DNA from: Cyanobacteria bacterium OH_CBB_238
GTDB lineage: Bacteria; Cyanobacteriota; Vampirovibrionia; Gastranaerophilales; Gastranaerophilaceae
Length of the DNA stretch: 24,919 nucleotides
Reading direction: 5' to 3'
Assembly (NCBI GenBank): GCA_023409995.1
Contig: JAEYQN010000106.1
Location: forward strand, 1-24,919
How positions within the stretch are numbered: position 1 is the stretch's first letter; each line of letters starts with the position of its first letter. A program made the translations under genes and the position numbers. A model generated the notes under the pieces. The model did not search any database. It had not been told where the DNA came from and was given only the letters and a program-made list of their open reading frames with translations. Below, piece by piece: positions 24,649 to 24,919 of this stretch.

Positions 24649-24919
24649 TTAATCTTTTATAGGCAAGATGATAACATATTTATCACCATGCTTTTCTTTT
24701 TTCACATCTTTTACGTCAATTTGGTGAGGAAGAGAAAAACTTTGAGAAAATGAGACTTCCTTATAAGATTTGCTTCCATCCTGTTCTGATTTACCGGAAA
24801 GATTAACTCTATCAGCATTAACATCGACTTTAATATTTTTTTCATTACCATTAAAAGGCTTCAAATCAACAACAATTTTATAATCATCACCTTCTCTTAA
24901 TGTTTCCACTCTTACGGGG
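24649..24919 (-). CDS. Hsp20/alpha-crystallin small heat-shock protein, 5' end missing
   Basis: The last 90 or so residues of an sHSP are visible. The strand pattern 'YKIVVDLKPFNG', 'IKVDVNADRVNLSGK', 'SFSQSFSLPHQIDVKDVKKE' and 'GDKYVIILPIKD' is the alpha-crystallin domain, with the typical Ser-Phe-x-Leu-Pro before the dimer loop region. The frame runs off the right edge, so the GTG near 24909 is internal ('PVRVETLREGDDY' reads through it). The protein ends directly after the last core strand. The usual C-terminal extension with an I-x-I/V motif, which links dimers into oligomers, is absent. These proteins hold unfolding clients under stress. Confidence 0.85.
   Translation of the reverse strand, partial: PVRVETLREGDDYKIVVDLKPFNGNEKNIKVDVNADRVNLSGKSEQDGSKSYKEVSFSQSFSLPHQIDVKDVKKEKHGDKYVIILPIKD

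Noticed and set aside
24907..24909. GTG as start of the Hsp20-like gene
   Set aside because: The frame continues upstream to the edge with plausible sHSP sequence, and the N-terminal arm would otherwise be missing.

Overview
The window is AT-rich (roughly one third G+C by eye), about 95% coding and chromosomal in character. It holds 17 genes: 15 complete, one cut at each edge. I see no rRNA, tRNA, insertion sequence, phage gene or CRISPR array. The gene content suggests an anaerobic or microaerophilic bacterium with a cell wall and probably an outer membrane. The reasons are a ferredoxin-linked 2-oxoacid oxidoreductase operon, the MEP isoprenoid kinase IspE, the MurNAc-6-phosphate etherase MurQ, and a secreted POTRA-domain protein. 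A plant/cyanobacterial-style glutamate-cysteine ligase, a tig-clpP-clpX cluster and a long-chain acyl synthetase fit, but do not prove, a non-photosynthetic relative of cyanobacteria (Vampirovibrionia/'Melainabacteria', e.g. Gastranaerophilales). That placement is an inference.

Layout, left to right. (1) Positions 1-5727, + strand: the 3' part (about 1,908 codons) of a giant helical repeat protein whose start lies outside the window. (2) 5733-8335, - strand: a tight operon rsmA-ispE-murQ (4-bp overlap, then a 12-bp gap), convergent with the giant gene. (3) 8401-9753, + strand: glutamate-cysteine ligase, divergent from rsmA, with a promoter overlapping the rsmA start. It ends at a 15-bp inverted-repeat terminator shared with clpX. 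(4) 9816-13090, - strand: operon tig-clpP-clpX (folding and proteolysis). (5) 13337-13876, + strand: a small secreted lone-POTRA protein that collides tail to tail with the next operon. (6) 13873-16456, - strand: four overlapping genes for a 2-oxoacid:ferredoxin oxidoreductase (delta, alpha, beta, gamma). (7) 16608-20819, + strand: a GNAT acetyltransferase, an unrecognised 148-aa protein behind a strong promoter and long leader, a DEDDh 3'-5' exonuclease with an extra C-terminal domain, and a long-chain acyl-CoA/ACP synthetase. (8) 20920-22185, + strand: obg, ending in an 11-bp hairpin shared with the convergent mutS2. (9) 22199-24919, - strand: mutS2, apparently transcribed leaderless, then the 3' end of an Hsp20-type small heat-shock gene.

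Most genes are core housekeeping: rRNA methylation, isoprenoids, wall recycling, protein quality control, ribosome-associated GTPase and ribosome/DNA surveillance. The three parts that stand out are the giant protein, with a 77-residue periodicity and a separate Trp-containing C-terminal repeat; the POTRA domain without a barrel; and the unrecognised small protein with its long leader.
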